The notes under the pieces: model-generated
Seen by the model: the letters and a program-made list of their open reading frames with translations, nothing else
Told to the model about the DNA's origin: nothing
Database searches by the model: none
Part shown: positions 7,986-16,534 of the stretch, one piece after another
Numbering within the stretch: position 1 is the first letter of the stretch
How the letters are laid out: every line of letters starts with the position of its first letter
Source: Streptomyces sp. NBC_01216
GTDB lineage: Bacteria > Actinomycetota > Actinomycetes > Streptomycetales > Streptomycetaceae
Reading direction: 5' to 3'
Assembly: GCF_035994945.1 (NCBI RefSeq)
Contig: NZ_CP108677.1
Coordinates: 2,294,001-2,358,000 of the forward strand
DNA: 64,000 nucleotides
Program-made: the position numbers and the translations under genes

Positions 7986-8303
7986 TCACCCTGTGGCCGG
8001 ACTTCTCCCGGTCTCGCCGTTCTTGCCGGTCACGTGCGTGGTAGTGGCTTCCGCACCCCCAGGCTCGCCGGCCTCGGGCCCGGGGGCGGCGGGGTTCTCG
8101 GTCACGGCGCGACCGTCACGCCCGGCTGTGGCGCCCTCGTAGAGCTCGCAGTCGGGATTCTGGCACGGCCGCGCCCCCCAGATCGGCACCCAGGCCCCGA
8201 GGACCTTGTGGCGTCTGGCGACGACACCGAGGGTGCTGCCACAGGCCGGGCAGACCACCGCGGCCTGCGGGTCGTGGGTGGTGCGACGCGCTTCGCTGCC
8301 CAT
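7986..8303 (-). CDS. Small putative zinc-ribbon protein
   Basis: A 105-residue hypothetical protein. Two cysteine pairs, CPACG near residue 18 and CQNPDC near 46, could bind one zinc. The second half is Gly/Pro/Ala-rich and looks disordered. Start ATG 8303 is preceded by GGGAGG. No family is recognised. It precedes the 7515 gene on the same strand. Confidence 0.65.
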   Translation of the reverse strand: MGSEARRTTHDPQAAVVCPACGSTLGVVARRHKVLGAWVPIWGARPCQNPDCELYEGATAGRDGRAVTENPAAPGPEAGEPGGAEATTTHVTGKNGETGRSPATG

Positions 8304-8330
8304 ACCTCCCAGGGTAGGACGCCCGCCGTG

Positions 8331-8912
8331 TCACCGCTTCCTGGTGTACGTGCGGACCAGCACCCCGTTGTCGAAGGTGAGCACCTCGCCGAGCGTGAAG
8401 TCACGGAGCGCGAAGCCGGCACCGAACATCGGCATACCGGAACCGTAGACCTGCGGGTAGGTCTTGATCACCAGTTCGTCGATCTCGTCGACGAGGGCAC
8501 CGGCGATCGTGGAGCCGCCGCAGAGCCAGATCCCCAGCGGACCGTCCTCGGCCTTGAGGGCGCGGACGCGGCCGACCAGGTCCTCGGCGATCAGTTCGAC
8601 GTTCGGGTCGGGCGACCCGGCCGGGGTACGGGTCGCGACGAACTCGCGCAGATGGGCGTACGGGCTGGTGACGCCGACGTCCAGGGCCAGTCGGTAGGAG
8701 TTCATGCCCTGCACGACGGTGTCGAAGTGCCGGTGGGGGGCGTCCACGCCGAGCGCGTCCCGCAGATGCGAGGGGATCGTCTCCGGGTACGCGCCGGCCA
8801 TCCACGCCAGGTAGGGCTCGTCCGTGAACGCGTAGAGGGATGAGGCGTCGCCCCCGGGGTCGCCGATGAATCCGTCGATGGTGCAGGCGATGTAGTACGT
8901 GAGCTTGCGCAA
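8331..8912 (-). CDS. Dihydrofolate-reductase-fold (RibD C-terminal-like) protein
   Basis: A 193-residue protein of the RibD-C/DHFR-like superfamily, common in actinobacteria as single-domain reductases. Evidence is the N-terminal strand RKLTYYIACTIDGFIGDPG, the helix VVQGMNSYRLALD (the GRxTY-like position) and the NADPH-binding segment GIWLCGGSTIAGALVDE. Start is TTG 8912 with GAGG seven bases upstream. It is divergent from a TetR gene, which probably controls it. The natural substrate is unknown. Confidence 0.82.
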   Translation of the reverse strand: MRKLTYYIACTIDGFIGDPGGDASSLYAFTDEPYLAWMAGAYPETIPSHLRDALGVDAPHRHFDTVVQGMNSYRLALDVGVTSPYAHLREFVATRTPAGSPDPNVELIAEDLVGRVRALKAEDGPLGIWLCGGSTIAGALVDEIDELVIKTYPQVYGSGMPMFGAGFALRDFTLGEVLTFDNGVLVRTYTRKR

Positions 8913-8949
8913 ACCGGTCCTCGATTCTTCTCCCGGGCATGGCCACCGT

Positions 8950-8991
8950 CGCAACCACGACCGATATAGTGCTTCAGGTGTAGTGGTTGCG
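8950..8991. promoter_or_regulatory. Candidate TetR operator in the divergent promoter
   Basis: A perfect 9-bp inverted repeat, CGCAACCAC (8950-8958) and GTGGTTGCG (8983-8991), brackets an AT-richer 24-bp spacer containing CGATATAGTG. It lies midway between the reductase start (8912) and the TetR start. TetR proteins usually bind such symmetric sites, so autoregulation plus control of the reductase is inferred. Confidence 0.5.
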
Positions 8992-9037
8992 CAAGCCCTA
9001 TCGTCGACGGGCGCGAACGACACGGATGGAGAGCGAA

Positions 9038-9613
9038 GTGGCGAGAAACCCGGAGCGCCGTGCGGCACTGCTCGACGCGGCGATCGAGGTGCTGGCGGAC
9101 GAAGGAGCCCGGGGGCTGACCTTCCGGGCGGTCGACGCCCGTGCCGGCGTCCCGACGGGCACCGCGTCCAACTACTTCACCGACCGGGACCGGTTGCTCG
9201 CCGAGGTCAGCGAGCGGATCTTCGTCCGGCTGGCCCCCGAGCCGGACACCCTGGACACCGACCGCTGGCCCCCGCCCAGCCGGGAACTGGTCCTGGAGCT
9301 CATGCGCGCGCTCACCCGGAGGCTCACGGCCGAGCGCAGCTGCTATCTGGGGCTCGTCGAACTCCGCCTGGAAGCCACTCGCCGCCCCGGACTGCGCGCC
9401 CGGCTCACCGAGGTGCTGCGCGGCGATCTCGACGAGAACATCCGGCTCCACCTCGCCGCCGGCATGCCCGGCGACGCGGACACGGTGCTGCTGCTCTACT
9501 TCGCCCTCACCGGACTGCTCGTCGACCACCTCACCGTGCCCGGCCTCCACGACGCAAGGGAGCTGGACTCCCTCGTCGAGACCGTGGTCGACCGCGTCCT
9601 CCCGCCGGCCTGA
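9038..9613 (+). CDS. TetR-family transcriptional regulator
   Basis: A TetR regulator of about 191 residues from GTG 9038. The helix-turn-helix is LTFRAVDARAGVPTGTASNYF, which I split as LTFRAVDARAGV and PTGTASNYF; the rest is a ligand-binding helical domain. I prefer GTG 9038 (preceded by GGAG with six-base spacing) over ATG 9026 and GTG 8987, which would push into the putative operator. Divergent from the DHFR-fold gene. Ligand is unknown. Confidence 0.85.
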   Translation: MARNPERRAALLDAAIEVLADEGARGLTFRAVDARAGVPTGTASNYFTDRDRLLAEVSERIFVRLAPEPDTLDTDRWPPPSRELVLELMRALTRRLTAERSCYLGLVELRLEATRRPGLRARLTEVLRGDLDENIRLHLAAGMPGDADTVLLLYFALTGLLVDHLTVPGLHDARELDSLVETVVDRVLPPA

Positions 9614-9911
9614 CCCCGCGGCCCCGCGGGTCCCGGCCCCCCCACGACCTTTCCGGGGCCCCCGTCCTCGGCCCCCGGCCCGTTCGAGACCCCGGCCACC
9701 TCCCGACGCCGGCGCGAGCGCCCGGCCCCGGTCGGACCTCTCAGAGCCTGTCGGGCGGCCTTCGGCCGACGGGCGGACGCGGTCTGGTGCGCGCGATTCC
9801 AAGGCGCCGGGATGCCGCTGTAGCGGAGCCACCGGGGCATCCCGGCAACGCCGGCAGCGCGCGTGCCAGGGTGTGAACACCCGGCCAGAGGCCAACCGCC
9901 AGGCTCTCAGC
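9614..9911. other. Intergenic region with a stem-loop, no gene supported
   Basis: 298 bp between convergent genes (TetR and polyprenyl synthase). It contains GAGCCTGTCGGG at 9744-9755 forming a short hairpin with CCGAC at 9766-9770, the same sequence seen after stops at 7515 and 50105. No credible coding frame. Confidence 0.5.
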
Positions 9912-10961
9912 TCAGCGGGTGCGGCGGGTCACGAACTCCGCGAGGGACAGCAGATCCCCCGCGGCCGTCAGGTCCGGCACCGCCAGGGAGAGTTGGTGCA
10001 CGGCCCTGGCCATCCGGTCGGCCGCCTCGGCCTGTGCCCAGTCGCGGCCGCCCGCCCGCTCGACCGCGTCCGCCGCCGCCCGGACGGCGGACGCGTCGAG
10101 CACCGGACGGCGGTACAGCGTGGCCAGCTCCTCGCCCGCCGCCGTACCCGAGGCGAGCGCCGCCACCACCGGCAAGGACTTCTTGTGGGCGACGAGGTCG
10201 GCGCCCGCCGGTTTGCCGGTCCGGTCGGGATCACCCCAGATCCCGATCAGATCGTCGATCAGCTGGAAGGCGAGACCCGCCTCCCGGCCGAACGCGTCCA
10301 TCGCGGCGACCTCCTCCTCCCCGGCGCCCGCGTACAGCGCGCCCACCGCGCACGCACAGCCCAGCAGGGCGCCCGTCTTGGCGGTGGCCATGGCGAGGCA
10401 CTCCTCCAGGGACACCTCGTGCGGAGCCCGCTCCTCGAAGGCGCAGTCGGCCTGCTGGCCCGCGCAGATCTCGATCACGCAGGCGGCGAGCCGGGCCGAG
10501 GAGGCGGCGGCCCGGGGATCACCCTCCTCGGCGAGCAGTCGGAGGGACAGCGCGAGCATCGCGTCGCCCGCGAGCAGGGCGTCCGGGATGCCGAACACCG
10601 TCCAGGCGGTGGGCCGGTGCCGACGGATCGGGTCCTCGTCGAGGATGTCGTCGTGGAGCAGCGTGAAGTTGTGCACCAGTTCCACCGCGGCGGCGGCACG
10701 CACCGCGGGGGCCGTCTCGCCGCCGAGCGCGCGCGTCGCGGCGAGGACGAGAGCGGGCCGGATGGCCTTGCCGGCCGGGCCCGCGGCCGGTGAGCCGTCG
10801 GCCTGCTCCCAGCCGAAGTGGTACATCGCCACCCGGCGGACGGAAAGGGGCAGCGACTCGACGGTCGATCGCAGCTGGGGGTTGACGACGGTGCGTGTCT
10901 GGTCGAGCAGTGCCACGGCGCCCAGGCCGTCGGTCGCGGCACCCGCGCTGGTCATGGTCAC
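9912..10961 (-). CDS. Polyprenyl (isoprenyl) diphosphate synthase, likely family 2 encapsulin cargo
   Basis: A trans-isoprenyl diphosphate synthase of about 349 residues. The first Asp-rich motif is LLHDDILDED, the second is FQLIDDLIGIWGD, and KAIRPALVL supplies the diphosphate-binding Lys and Arg. It condenses allylic diphosphates with isopentenyl diphosphate; chain length cannot be read safely. Start is GTG 10961 (GAGG with five-base spacing); ATG 10955 is an alternative. It lies 101 bp downstream of the family 2B encapsulin gene on the same strand. Family 2B shells are known to be paired with polyprenyl transferases, so this is the probable cargo; the short N-terminal segment before the catalytic domain is where a loading sequence would sit. 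A product-using terpene cyclase is not adjacent. Confidence 0.9.
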   Translation of the reverse strand: MTMTSAGAATDGLGAVALLDQTRTVVNPQLRSTVESLPLSVRRVAMYHFGWEQADGSPAAGPAGKAIRPALVLAATRALGGETAPAVRAAAAVELVHNFTLLHDDILDEDPIRRHRPTAWTVFGIPDALLAGDAMLALSLRLLAEEGDPRAAASSARLAACVIEICAGQQADCAFEERAPHEVSLEECLAMATAKTGALLGCACAVGALYAGAGEEEVAAMDAFGREAGLAFQLIDDLIGIWGDPDRTGKPAGADLVAHKKSLPVVAALASGTAAGEELATLYRRPVLDASAVRAAADAVERAGGRDWAQAEAADRMARAVHQLSLAVPDLTAAGDLLSLAEFVTRRTR

Positions 10962-11019
10962 GGTCACCTCATGGTTCGTGGGGCTCGGTGCCCGGGGGAG
11001 CCGGCGGTGCGGACGGGCC

Positions 11020-11050
11020 GCGGCGGGGGCCGGTTCGGGGCCCCCGCCGC
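11020..11050 (-). terminator. Intercistronic hairpin between encapsulin and polyprenyl synthase genes
   Basis: A perfect 12-bp GC-rich stem (11020-11031 and 11039-11050) with a 7-base loop sits 12 bp after the encapsulin stop and before the cargo start. It could partially terminate transcription so that far more shell than cargo is made. Confidence 0.65.
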
Positions 11051-11062
11051 CACCCGGACCGG

Positions 11063-12478
11063 TCAGCGCCAGCGACTGACCTCGACGTTCTCCAGCACGC
11101 CCAGCGCGTCCGGGACGAGCACGGCCGCCGAGTAGTAGGCGGTGACGAGATAGGAGATGATCGCCTGCTCGTCGATGCCCATGAAGCGCACGGACAGGCT
11201 CGGCTCGATCTCGTCCGGGAGGCCGGTCTGGTGGAGGCCGATCACTCCCTGGTCGGCCTCGCCGGTACGCATGCAGATGATCGAGGTGGTGCGGGCGTCC
11301 GAGACGGGGATCTTGTTGCACGGGAAGATGGGCACACCCCGCCAGGCGGGAATCCGGTTGCCGTTGAAGTCGATGGACTCGGGCACCAGTCCGCGCTTGT
11401 TGCACTCGCGCCCGAAGGCGGCGATGGCCCGCGGGTGGGCGAGGAACATCTTGGAGCCGCGGCGCCGCGAGAGCAGCTCGTCCATGTCGTCCGGGCTGGG
11501 CACCCCGTCGTGAGGCTGCAGCCGCTGCCCGTAGTCACAGTTCGCCAGGAGGCCGAACTCGCGGTTGTTGACCAGCTCGTGTTCCTGGCGCTCGCGCAGC
11601 GCCTCGACCGTGAGGCGCAACTGCTGCTCGGTCTGGTTCATCGGCTGGTTGTACAGGTCGGCGACCCTGCTGTGGACCTTCAGCACGGTCTGGGCGACGG
11701 AGAGCTCGTACTCGCGCGGCGCGGCGTCGTAGTCGACGTAGGTGTGCGGGACGACCGCCTCGCCGACGTGTCCGGCCGAGAGGTCGATCTCCGCCTCGCC
11801 GTACTTGTTGGTGCGCTGGTGGGGCAGCGCGGCCACGCTCTCGAGGTGCGCGGCGAGGGAGCCGGCCCGCTCGGCGAGGTTGCGCACGTCGTCGCGGGTG
11901 AGTTCGAGGACGGTGCAGGCGGTGGCCGCCCGGCTGGTCCACGCCCACGTGGCGTCCGCGCAGGTGAGCGCGTCGTCGCCGAAGTACGCCCCGTCGGCGA
12001 GCACGCCGATGACCGCCTCGTCGCCGTACGGGCCCTCGCCGAGCTGCTCGACCTTGCCATGGGCCAGGAGATAGACCCGGTCGGCCGGCTCGCCCGCCGT
12101 GGCGATCACCTCGCCCGGCGCGAACTCGCGCTGCCGGCAGCGCTGCGCCAGCTCCGTGAGCGCGTGCTCGTCCTCGTATCCGCGCAGGGCGGGAAGTTCG
12201 CCGAGTTCGGCGGGGATCACCGTGACTCGCTCACCGGTCTGGACGAAGGTGACACGGCCGTCACCCACGCTGTAGCTGAGCCTCCGGTTCACCCGGTAGG
12301 TACCGCCCTGGACCTGCACCCACGGCAGCATCCGCAGCAGCCACCGTGAGGTGATCTCCTGCATCTGCGGCGCCGACTTGGTGGTGGTCGCCAGGTTCCG
12401 GGCGGCGGCGGTACCGAGACTCTGCTGCGGACCTGCCTGTTCCGCGCGGACCTCGTCGCCAACCGAACCAACGGACAT
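11063..12478 (-). CDS. eshA: Family 2B encapsulin shell protein with cyclic-nucleotide-binding-like domain (EshA type)
   Basis: A 471-residue protein of the EshA family, earlier mislabelled as Crp/Fnr regulators and now known as family 2B encapsulins, HK97-fold proteins that assemble into nanocompartments. The N-terminal arm and first shell portion cover about residues 1-90. An inserted cNMP-binding-like domain runs from about 95 to 215 ([20 protein letters not shown] then GAYFGDDAL and [12 protein letters not shown]). The shell fold resumes to the end, finishing [12 protein letters not shown]. There is no helix-turn-helix. In S. griseus and S. coelicolor EshA has been linked to growth and antibiotic production (literature). 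It is co-oriented with its probable cargo gene. Confidence 0.93.
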   Translation of the reverse strand: MSVGSVGDEVRAEQAGPQQSLGTAAARNLATTTKSAPQMQEITSRWLLRMLPWVQVQGGTYRVNRRLSYSVGDGRVTFVQTGERVTVIPAELGELPALRGYEDEHALTELAQRCRQREFAPGEVIATAGEPADRVYLLAHGKVEQLGEGPYGDEAVIGVLADGAYFGDDALTCADATWAWTSRAATACTVLELTRDDVRNLAERAGSLAAHLESVAALPHQRTNKYGEAEIDLSAGHVGEAVVPHTYVDYDAAPREYELSVAQTVLKVHSRVADLYNQPMNQTEQQLRLTVEALRERQEHELVNNREFGLLANCDYGQRLQPHDGVPSPDDMDELLSRRRGSKMFLAHPRAIAAFGRECNKRGLVPESIDFNGNRIPAWRGVPIFPCNKIPVSDARTTSIICMRTGEADQGVIGLHQTGLPDEIEPSLSVRFMGIDEQAIISYLVTAYYSAAVLVPDALGVLENVEVSRWR

Positions 12479-12486
12479 GGAACTCC

Positions 12487-12512
12487 CTCTCGATATGACT
12501 GGACTGCGAGAG
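12487..12512 (-). promoter_or_regulatory. Possible SD-sequestering hairpin in the eshA leader
   Basis: CTCTCG (12487-12492) and CGAGAG (12507-12512) are complementary. The first arm overlaps the eshA Shine-Dalgarno (GAGAGGGAG on the minus strand), so folding would mask it. The stem is only six base pairs. Confidence 0.3.
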
Positions 12513-12746
12513 GAAGCCTTTCAGCACGGAGAGTGCGTCCGCCATTACACAAATGAGTGGGAGTAGATCGCCCGCGCCTGGGCATGTCGCTCGATCTCCA
12601 CTCGAACAGCCCACACCCCTCGGCTATCCGGCGCCATGGCCTGATCGGCTCGCACAAGCCCCGAACAGCGGTCCGGGCATCGGGACACTCCTCTTCCCGA
12701 GCGGTTTCCGTCTCTCTTCCGTTCCGCCTATTCGAAGGAGTCGGTC

Positions 12747-13346
12747 GTGTCCTCACCCATGTCCGCGAGCAGGTTCCTCGGCGCATTGCGCGGCGAGGGC
12801 CTTTCGGTCGTACAGGTCGGCAACTGGCCTGTGCACAACCGCAATCACAAGGGCCCGTGGGGGCCCGTCCACGGTGTGATGATCCATCACACCGTCACCA
12901 AGGGCACCGCGAGCACCGTCCGTATCTGCCGCGACGGCTACGCCTCCCTGCCCGGCCCGCTCTGCCACGGCGTGATCGCCAAGGACGGCCGGGTCCATCT
13001 GGTCGGCTACGGCCGCGCCAACCACGCGGGGCGGGGCGACGACGACGTCCTGCGGGCGGTCATCGCCGAGCACCGCCTCCCGCCAGACGACGAGGCGACC
13101 ACGGACGGCAACCGGCACTTCTACGGATTCGAGTGCGAGAACCTCGGCGACGGCAGGGACCCGTGGCCGAAGGCGCAGCTGGACGCCATCGCGAAGGCCG
13201 CGGCGGCGGTGTGCCGGGTGCACGGCTGGACGCACCGTTCGGTGATCGGCCATCTGGAGTGGCAGCCGGGGAAGATCGACCCGCGCGGCTTCACCATGGC
13301 CTCGATGCGGGGCCGGATCGCCGAGCAGCTACGCGGCCGGCCCTGA
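12747..13346 (+). CDS. N-acetylmuramoyl-L-alanine amidase (amidase_2 fold)
   Basis: A 199-residue zinc amidase that should cleave the glycan-peptide amide bond of peptidoglycan. Zinc ligands are suggested by MIHHTVT (first His) and VIGHLEWQPGKIDPRG (second His plus Asp), with a catalytic Glu/Tyr in the FYGFECENLG region. Start is GTG 12747 with GAAGGAG six bases upstream. No signal peptide or transmembrane segment is visible, and no separate wall-binding domain, which is unusual for an exported autolysin and closer to phage endolysins or T7-lysozyme-like enzymes. Confidence 0.88.
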   Translation: MSSPMSASRFLGALRGEGLSVVQVGNWPVHNRNHKGPWGPVHGVMIHHTVTKGTASTVRICRDGYASLPGPLCHGVIAKDGRVHLVGYGRANHAGRGDDDVLRAVIAEHRLPPDDEATTDGNRHFYGFECENLGDGRDPWPKAQLDAIAKAAAAVCRVHGWTHRSVIGHLEWQPGKIDPRGFTMASMRGRIAEQLRGRP

Positions 13347-13714
13347 GGTCCCCGGACCGGCGGACCGCACTCGCGACGGCCACCGGGCCGGTGCCGCGCG
13401 GCGGGCCCGTGCGCGCGCCTCGGCCGGGCGCGGCACCACGATCCCGTCGCGCGGCACCACGATCCCGTCGCGGGCCCCGCCGGACGGGCGCGAGGGCGGG
13501 CCCCCTCCGCCCCCGGGGTCCGCGGCGGACTCCGGACGCCGTCGGGCGTCCGGACACCGTCCGGGGCCTCGTCGAGCGGTACGGCGGGCCCCGGACGGCG
13601 CTCCCCGGCATGCCTCTCCCGGGCGCGCAGGTCCCCGCCCCGTGCGCGTCGCGTGGCCGGTCGTCCGAACCCACCCCCGTGCGCCGGGCTACGGCCGCCC
13701 CCGACAATGGGCGA
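13347..13714. other. Intergenic region with a 21-bp tandem duplication
   Basis: 368 bp, very GC-rich, with no supported gene. A 21-bp unit beginning CGCGGCACCACG occurs twice in tandem (13429-13449 and 13450-13470). The promoter of the PLP enzyme gene is presumably near the 3' end. Confidence 0.5.
13429..13470. repeat. Tandem 21-bp duplication
   Basis: Two exact adjacent copies of a 21-bp unit. It is probably a replication-slippage product with no evident function. Confidence 0.8.
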
Positions 13715-14659
13715 GTGAACGCGTTCGACCTCGCCCGCCTGCGGCCCCGGCTCCCGTCCCCCCTGGAGACGGTCGAGGACGAGCGCATGACCCGGCGGGG
13801 TCTGCGGCTGCTGCTCAAGCGCGACGACCTGATCCATCCGGAGCTGCCGGGCAACAAGTGGCGCAAGCTCGCCCTCAACCTGCGGGCGGCGGACGGTCGC
13901 CCGATGCTGACCTTCGGCGGCGCGTACTCCCACCACCTGCGGGCCACCGCCGCCGCGGGCCGACTGCTCGGCTTCGAGACGATCGGGGTCGTCCGTGGCG
14001 ACGAACTCGCGCACCGGCCTCTGAACCCCTCGTTGCGCCGGTGCGCGCAGGACGGCATGCGGCTGGTGTTCGTCGACCGCGCGGCGTACCGCGCGAAGGG
14101 TGACCCGGAGGTCCTGGCGGGACTGCTCGGCTCCTGCCCGCCCGGGACGTACGTGGTCCCCGAGGGCGGCAGCAACGCGCTCGCGGTCCGGGGATGCGTG
14201 GATCTGGGCCGTGAACTGTCCGGCGCGGCGGACGTCGTCGCCGTCGCCTGCGGCACGGGCGGCACCCTCGCGGGCCTGGCGGCCGGCCTCGGGGGCGGCG
14301 GGCGGGCGCTGGGAGTGCCGGTCCTCAAGGGCGGCTTCCTGGGCGCGGAGGTCCGGACGCTGCAGTCGGCGGCCTTCGGCGGCCCGCGGGGCGACTGGAG
14401 CCTCGACGAGCGGTTCCACGGCGGGGGCTACGCCCGTTCGACCGCCGCCCTGGACGCGTTCGCACGGGACTTCGAAGCGCGGCATGAACTCGCCATCGAG
14501 CGGTTGTATGTAGCCAAAATGCTCTTCGGGCTGTTCACCCTCGCGCAGGAGGGCGCGTTCGCCCCCGGGACCACGCTCGCGGCGGTGATCACGGGCGGGC
14601 CGACTGACCCGCCCGGTCAGAGGCGTCCGGCAGGCTCTCAGCCCGCGTCCTCGCGGTAG
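13715..14659 (+). CDS. PLP-dependent enzyme, ACC deaminase/D-cysteine desulfhydrase family
   Basis: A 314-residue fold type II PLP enzyme. The PLP lysine is in LPGNKWRKL, preceded by LLLKRDDLIHPEL; GGAYSHHLRATAAAG supports PLP and substrate binding, and VACGTGGTLAGLAAG binds the phosphate. Members deaminate 1-aminocyclopropane-1-carboxylate or desulfhydrate D-cysteine; most actinobacterial members of this length are annotated as the latter, and I cannot separate them here. Start is GTG 13715. The C-terminus reads 18 residues past the usual TGG end and overlaps the antiporter gene by 22 bp in antisense. Confidence 0.85.
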   Translation: MNAFDLARLRPRLPSPLETVEDERMTRRGLRLLLKRDDLIHPELPGNKWRKLALNLRAADGRPMLTFGGAYSHHLRATAAAGRLLGFETIGVVRGDELAHRPLNPSLRRCAQDGMRLVFVDRAAYRAKGDPEVLAGLLGSCPPGTYVVPEGGSNALAVRGCVDLGRELSGAADVVAVACGTGGTLAGLAAGLGGGGRALGVPVLKGGFLGAEVRTLQSAAFGGPRGDWSLDERFHGGGYARSTAALDAFARDFEARHELAIERLYVAKMLFGLFTLAQEGAFAPGTTLAAVITGGPTDPPGQRRPAGSQPASSR

Positions 14660-16233
14660 GCCGCGGCCTCCTCCAGGTCCAGCCGCCGCAGCAGGGTGCG
14701 CAGCATCTCGTCGTCGATCCGGCGTTCGTCGCGGAGCCGGACGAAGACCTCGCGCTCGGCGTCGATCATCTCGCCCGCCAGCCGGCGATAGGTGTCGTCG
14801 GCCGTCTCGCCGGTGACCTCGTCGACCGCGCCGAGCCGCTCCCACACCGCGTTGCGGCGCCGCTCCAGGACGGTGCGCAGCCGGTCCGCCAGCGGCGGCG
14901 GCAGGGTGTTGCGCTCGTCGTCCAGGAGGTCCCGCAGGCGCTCCTCCGCCGCCCGGGACGCCTCGCTCTGCGCCTGCGCCTCGGCGAGGGTCTCGGCGTA
15001 CCTGTCGCGTCCGGGCAGTTTCAGCAGGCGGATCAGCGGCGGGAGCGTCAGGCCCTGCACCACCAGGGTGCCGATCACGGTGGTGAAGGTGAGGAAGAGC
15101 ACCAGGTTGCGCGCCGGGAACTCCACGCCGTCCGTGACCACCGGGATCGAGAAGGCGATGGCGAGGGAGACCACGCCCCGCATGCCGGCCCAGCCCACGA
15201 TCAGCGGTGCCCGCCAGTCGACGCCGGGCTCCCGCCGCCGGACGCGGCCCGACAGGCGGCGCGGGACGAAGGTCGCGGGGTAGACCCAGACGAAGCGGAC
15301 CACCACCACGGCCACGAAGACCCCCACCGCGTACCAGACGGCCTCGGCCATCGCGTACTGCCCGAGGCCCTGGACGACGTACGGGAGCTGGAGTCCGATC
15401 AGCGCGAACACGGACGACTCCAGGATGAAGGCCACCATCTTCCACACCGCCTCCTCCTGGAGCCGGGTCGCGAAGTCGACCTGCCAGTTCCGGTGCCCGA
15501 GGAAGAGGCCGACGACGACCACGGCGAGCACCCCGGAGGCGCCGACCGCCTCGGCGGCCGCGTAGGCGGCGAAGGGGATCAGCAGGGAGAGGGTGTTCTG
15601 GAGCAGGGCCTCGCCCAGGTGACGGCGGAGCCAGTGGATGGGGACCATGAGCACCACGCCGACGCCGATCCCGCCGGCCGCGGCGAGCGTGAACTCCCCG
15701 ATCCCGCCGGCCCAGCTCACCCCCTCCCCGACCGCGGCGGCGAGCGCGACCTTGTACGCGGTGATGGCGGTGGCGTCGTTCACCAGGGATTCCCCCTGGA
15801 GGATCGTGGTGATCCGGTGCGGCAGGCCGAGTCTGCGGGCGATCGCCGTGGCCGCGACGGCGTCCGGCGGGGCGACCACCGCGCCGAGCACCAGGGCCGC
15901 GGTCAGCGGCAGGTCGGGGACGAGCAGGTGGGCGAGCCAGCCGACCGCGACCGTCGCGAAGAGGACGTAGCCGACCGAGAGCAGCGCGACGGGCCGGATG
16001 TTGGCCCGCAGGTCCAGGTAGGAGGACTCCACGGCGGCCGTGTAGAGGAGCGGCGGCAGGATCAGCGGCAGCACGATGTGCGGGTCGAGGGTGTAGTCGG
16101 GGACACCGGGGACGTACGAGGCCGCCAGCCCGGCCGCGACGAGGAGCAGCGGCGCCGGCACCGGTGTCCTGCGGGCCGCGCCCGCCACCGCGGCGCTCGC
16201 CGCGACCAGTCCCACCAGTTGCAGCGCGTCCAT
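14638..16233 (-). CDS. Na+/H+ antiporter, CPA1 (NhaP) family
   Basis: A 531-residue membrane antiporter that exports Na+ or K+ in exchange for protons. About twelve hydrophobic helices occupy residues 1-410, including PPLLYTAAVESSYLDLR (helix near the ion path) and LQGESLVNDATAI, the conserved ESLVNDATA signature with the ND pair. WAGMRGVVSLAIAFSIP is another family hallmark. The last 120 residues form a charged cytoplasmic helical tail. Start ATG 16233 gives the standard MDALQLVGLV opening. It may serve pH or salt homeostasis next to the osmotic-stress sigH locus; that link is inferred. Confidence 0.92.
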   Translation of the reverse strand: MDALQLVGLVAASAAVAGAARRTPVPAPLLLVAAGLAASYVPGVPDYTLDPHIVLPLILPPLLYTAAVESSYLDLRANIRPVALLSVGYVLFATVAVGWLAHLLVPDLPLTAALVLGAVVAPPDAVAATAIARRLGLPHRITTILQGESLVNDATAITAYKVALAAAVGEGVSWAGGIGEFTLAAAGGIGVGVVLMVPIHWLRRHLGEALLQNTLSLLIPFAAYAAAEAVGASGVLAVVVVGLFLGHRNWQVDFATRLQEEAVWKMVAFILESSVFALIGLQLPYVVQGLGQYAMAEAVWYAVGVFVAVVVVRFVWVYPATFVPRRLSGRVRRREPGVDWRAPLIVGWAGMRGVVSLAIAFSIPVVTDGVEFPARNLVLFLTFTTVIGTLVVQGLTLPPLIRLLKLPGRDRYAETLAEAQAQSEASRAAEERLRDLLDDERNTLPPPLADRLRTVLERRRNAVWERLGAVDEVTGETADDTYRRLAGEMIDAEREVFVRLRDERRIDDEMLRTLLRRLDLEEAAAYREDAG

Positions 16234-16273
16234 GACAGGTCCCCGTCTCGTTCCACCACGTAGCCTGGCCATC

Positions 16274-16534
16274 ATGACCGAGTGCCCGCACCTCGCAGCA
16301 ACGCCACGGCCCGAACCCGCGCCGCTCACCGAGACCTGCCCGGACTGTCTGGCCGGAGGGACGCATCCGGTACAGCTACGGCTCTGCCTCACCTGCGGGC
16401 ACGTGGGCTGTTGCGACTCCTCGGCGGGGCGGCACGCCACCGGCCACTTCTCGGCCACCGGCCACCCGGTGATGCGGACCTTCGAGCCGAACGAGCGCTG
16501 GCGCTGGTGCTTCGTGGACGGTTCGATCGTCTGA
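16274..16534 (+). CDS. UBP-type zinc-finger protein
   Basis: An 86-residue single-domain protein with a ubiquitin-hydrolase-type (UBP) zinc finger. Cys and His ligands are in ECPHL, CPDC, LCLTCGHVGCCDSS and the HATGHF/TGHPVM pair. Actinobacteria lack eukaryotic ubiquitin, so the role is unknown; these proteins often sit beside antiporters or thioredoxin genes. It is divergent from the antiporter, with only 40 bp between starts, so they share a promoter region. Confidence 0.87.
   Translation: MTECPHLAATPRPEPAPLTETCPDCLAGGTHPVQLRLCLTCGHVGCCDSSAGRHATGHFSATGHPVMRTFEPNERWRWCFVDGSIV

Noticed and set aside
11063..12478. Crp/Fnr-type transcription factor
   Set aside because: The cNMP-binding-like domain is inserted in an HK97-type shell protein; there is no helix-turn-helix and the C-terminus is that of EshA.
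13429..13470. Regulatory direct repeat for the PLP enzyme
   Set aside because: The repeat is 245 bp from the gene, exactly tandem, and resembles simple slippage.
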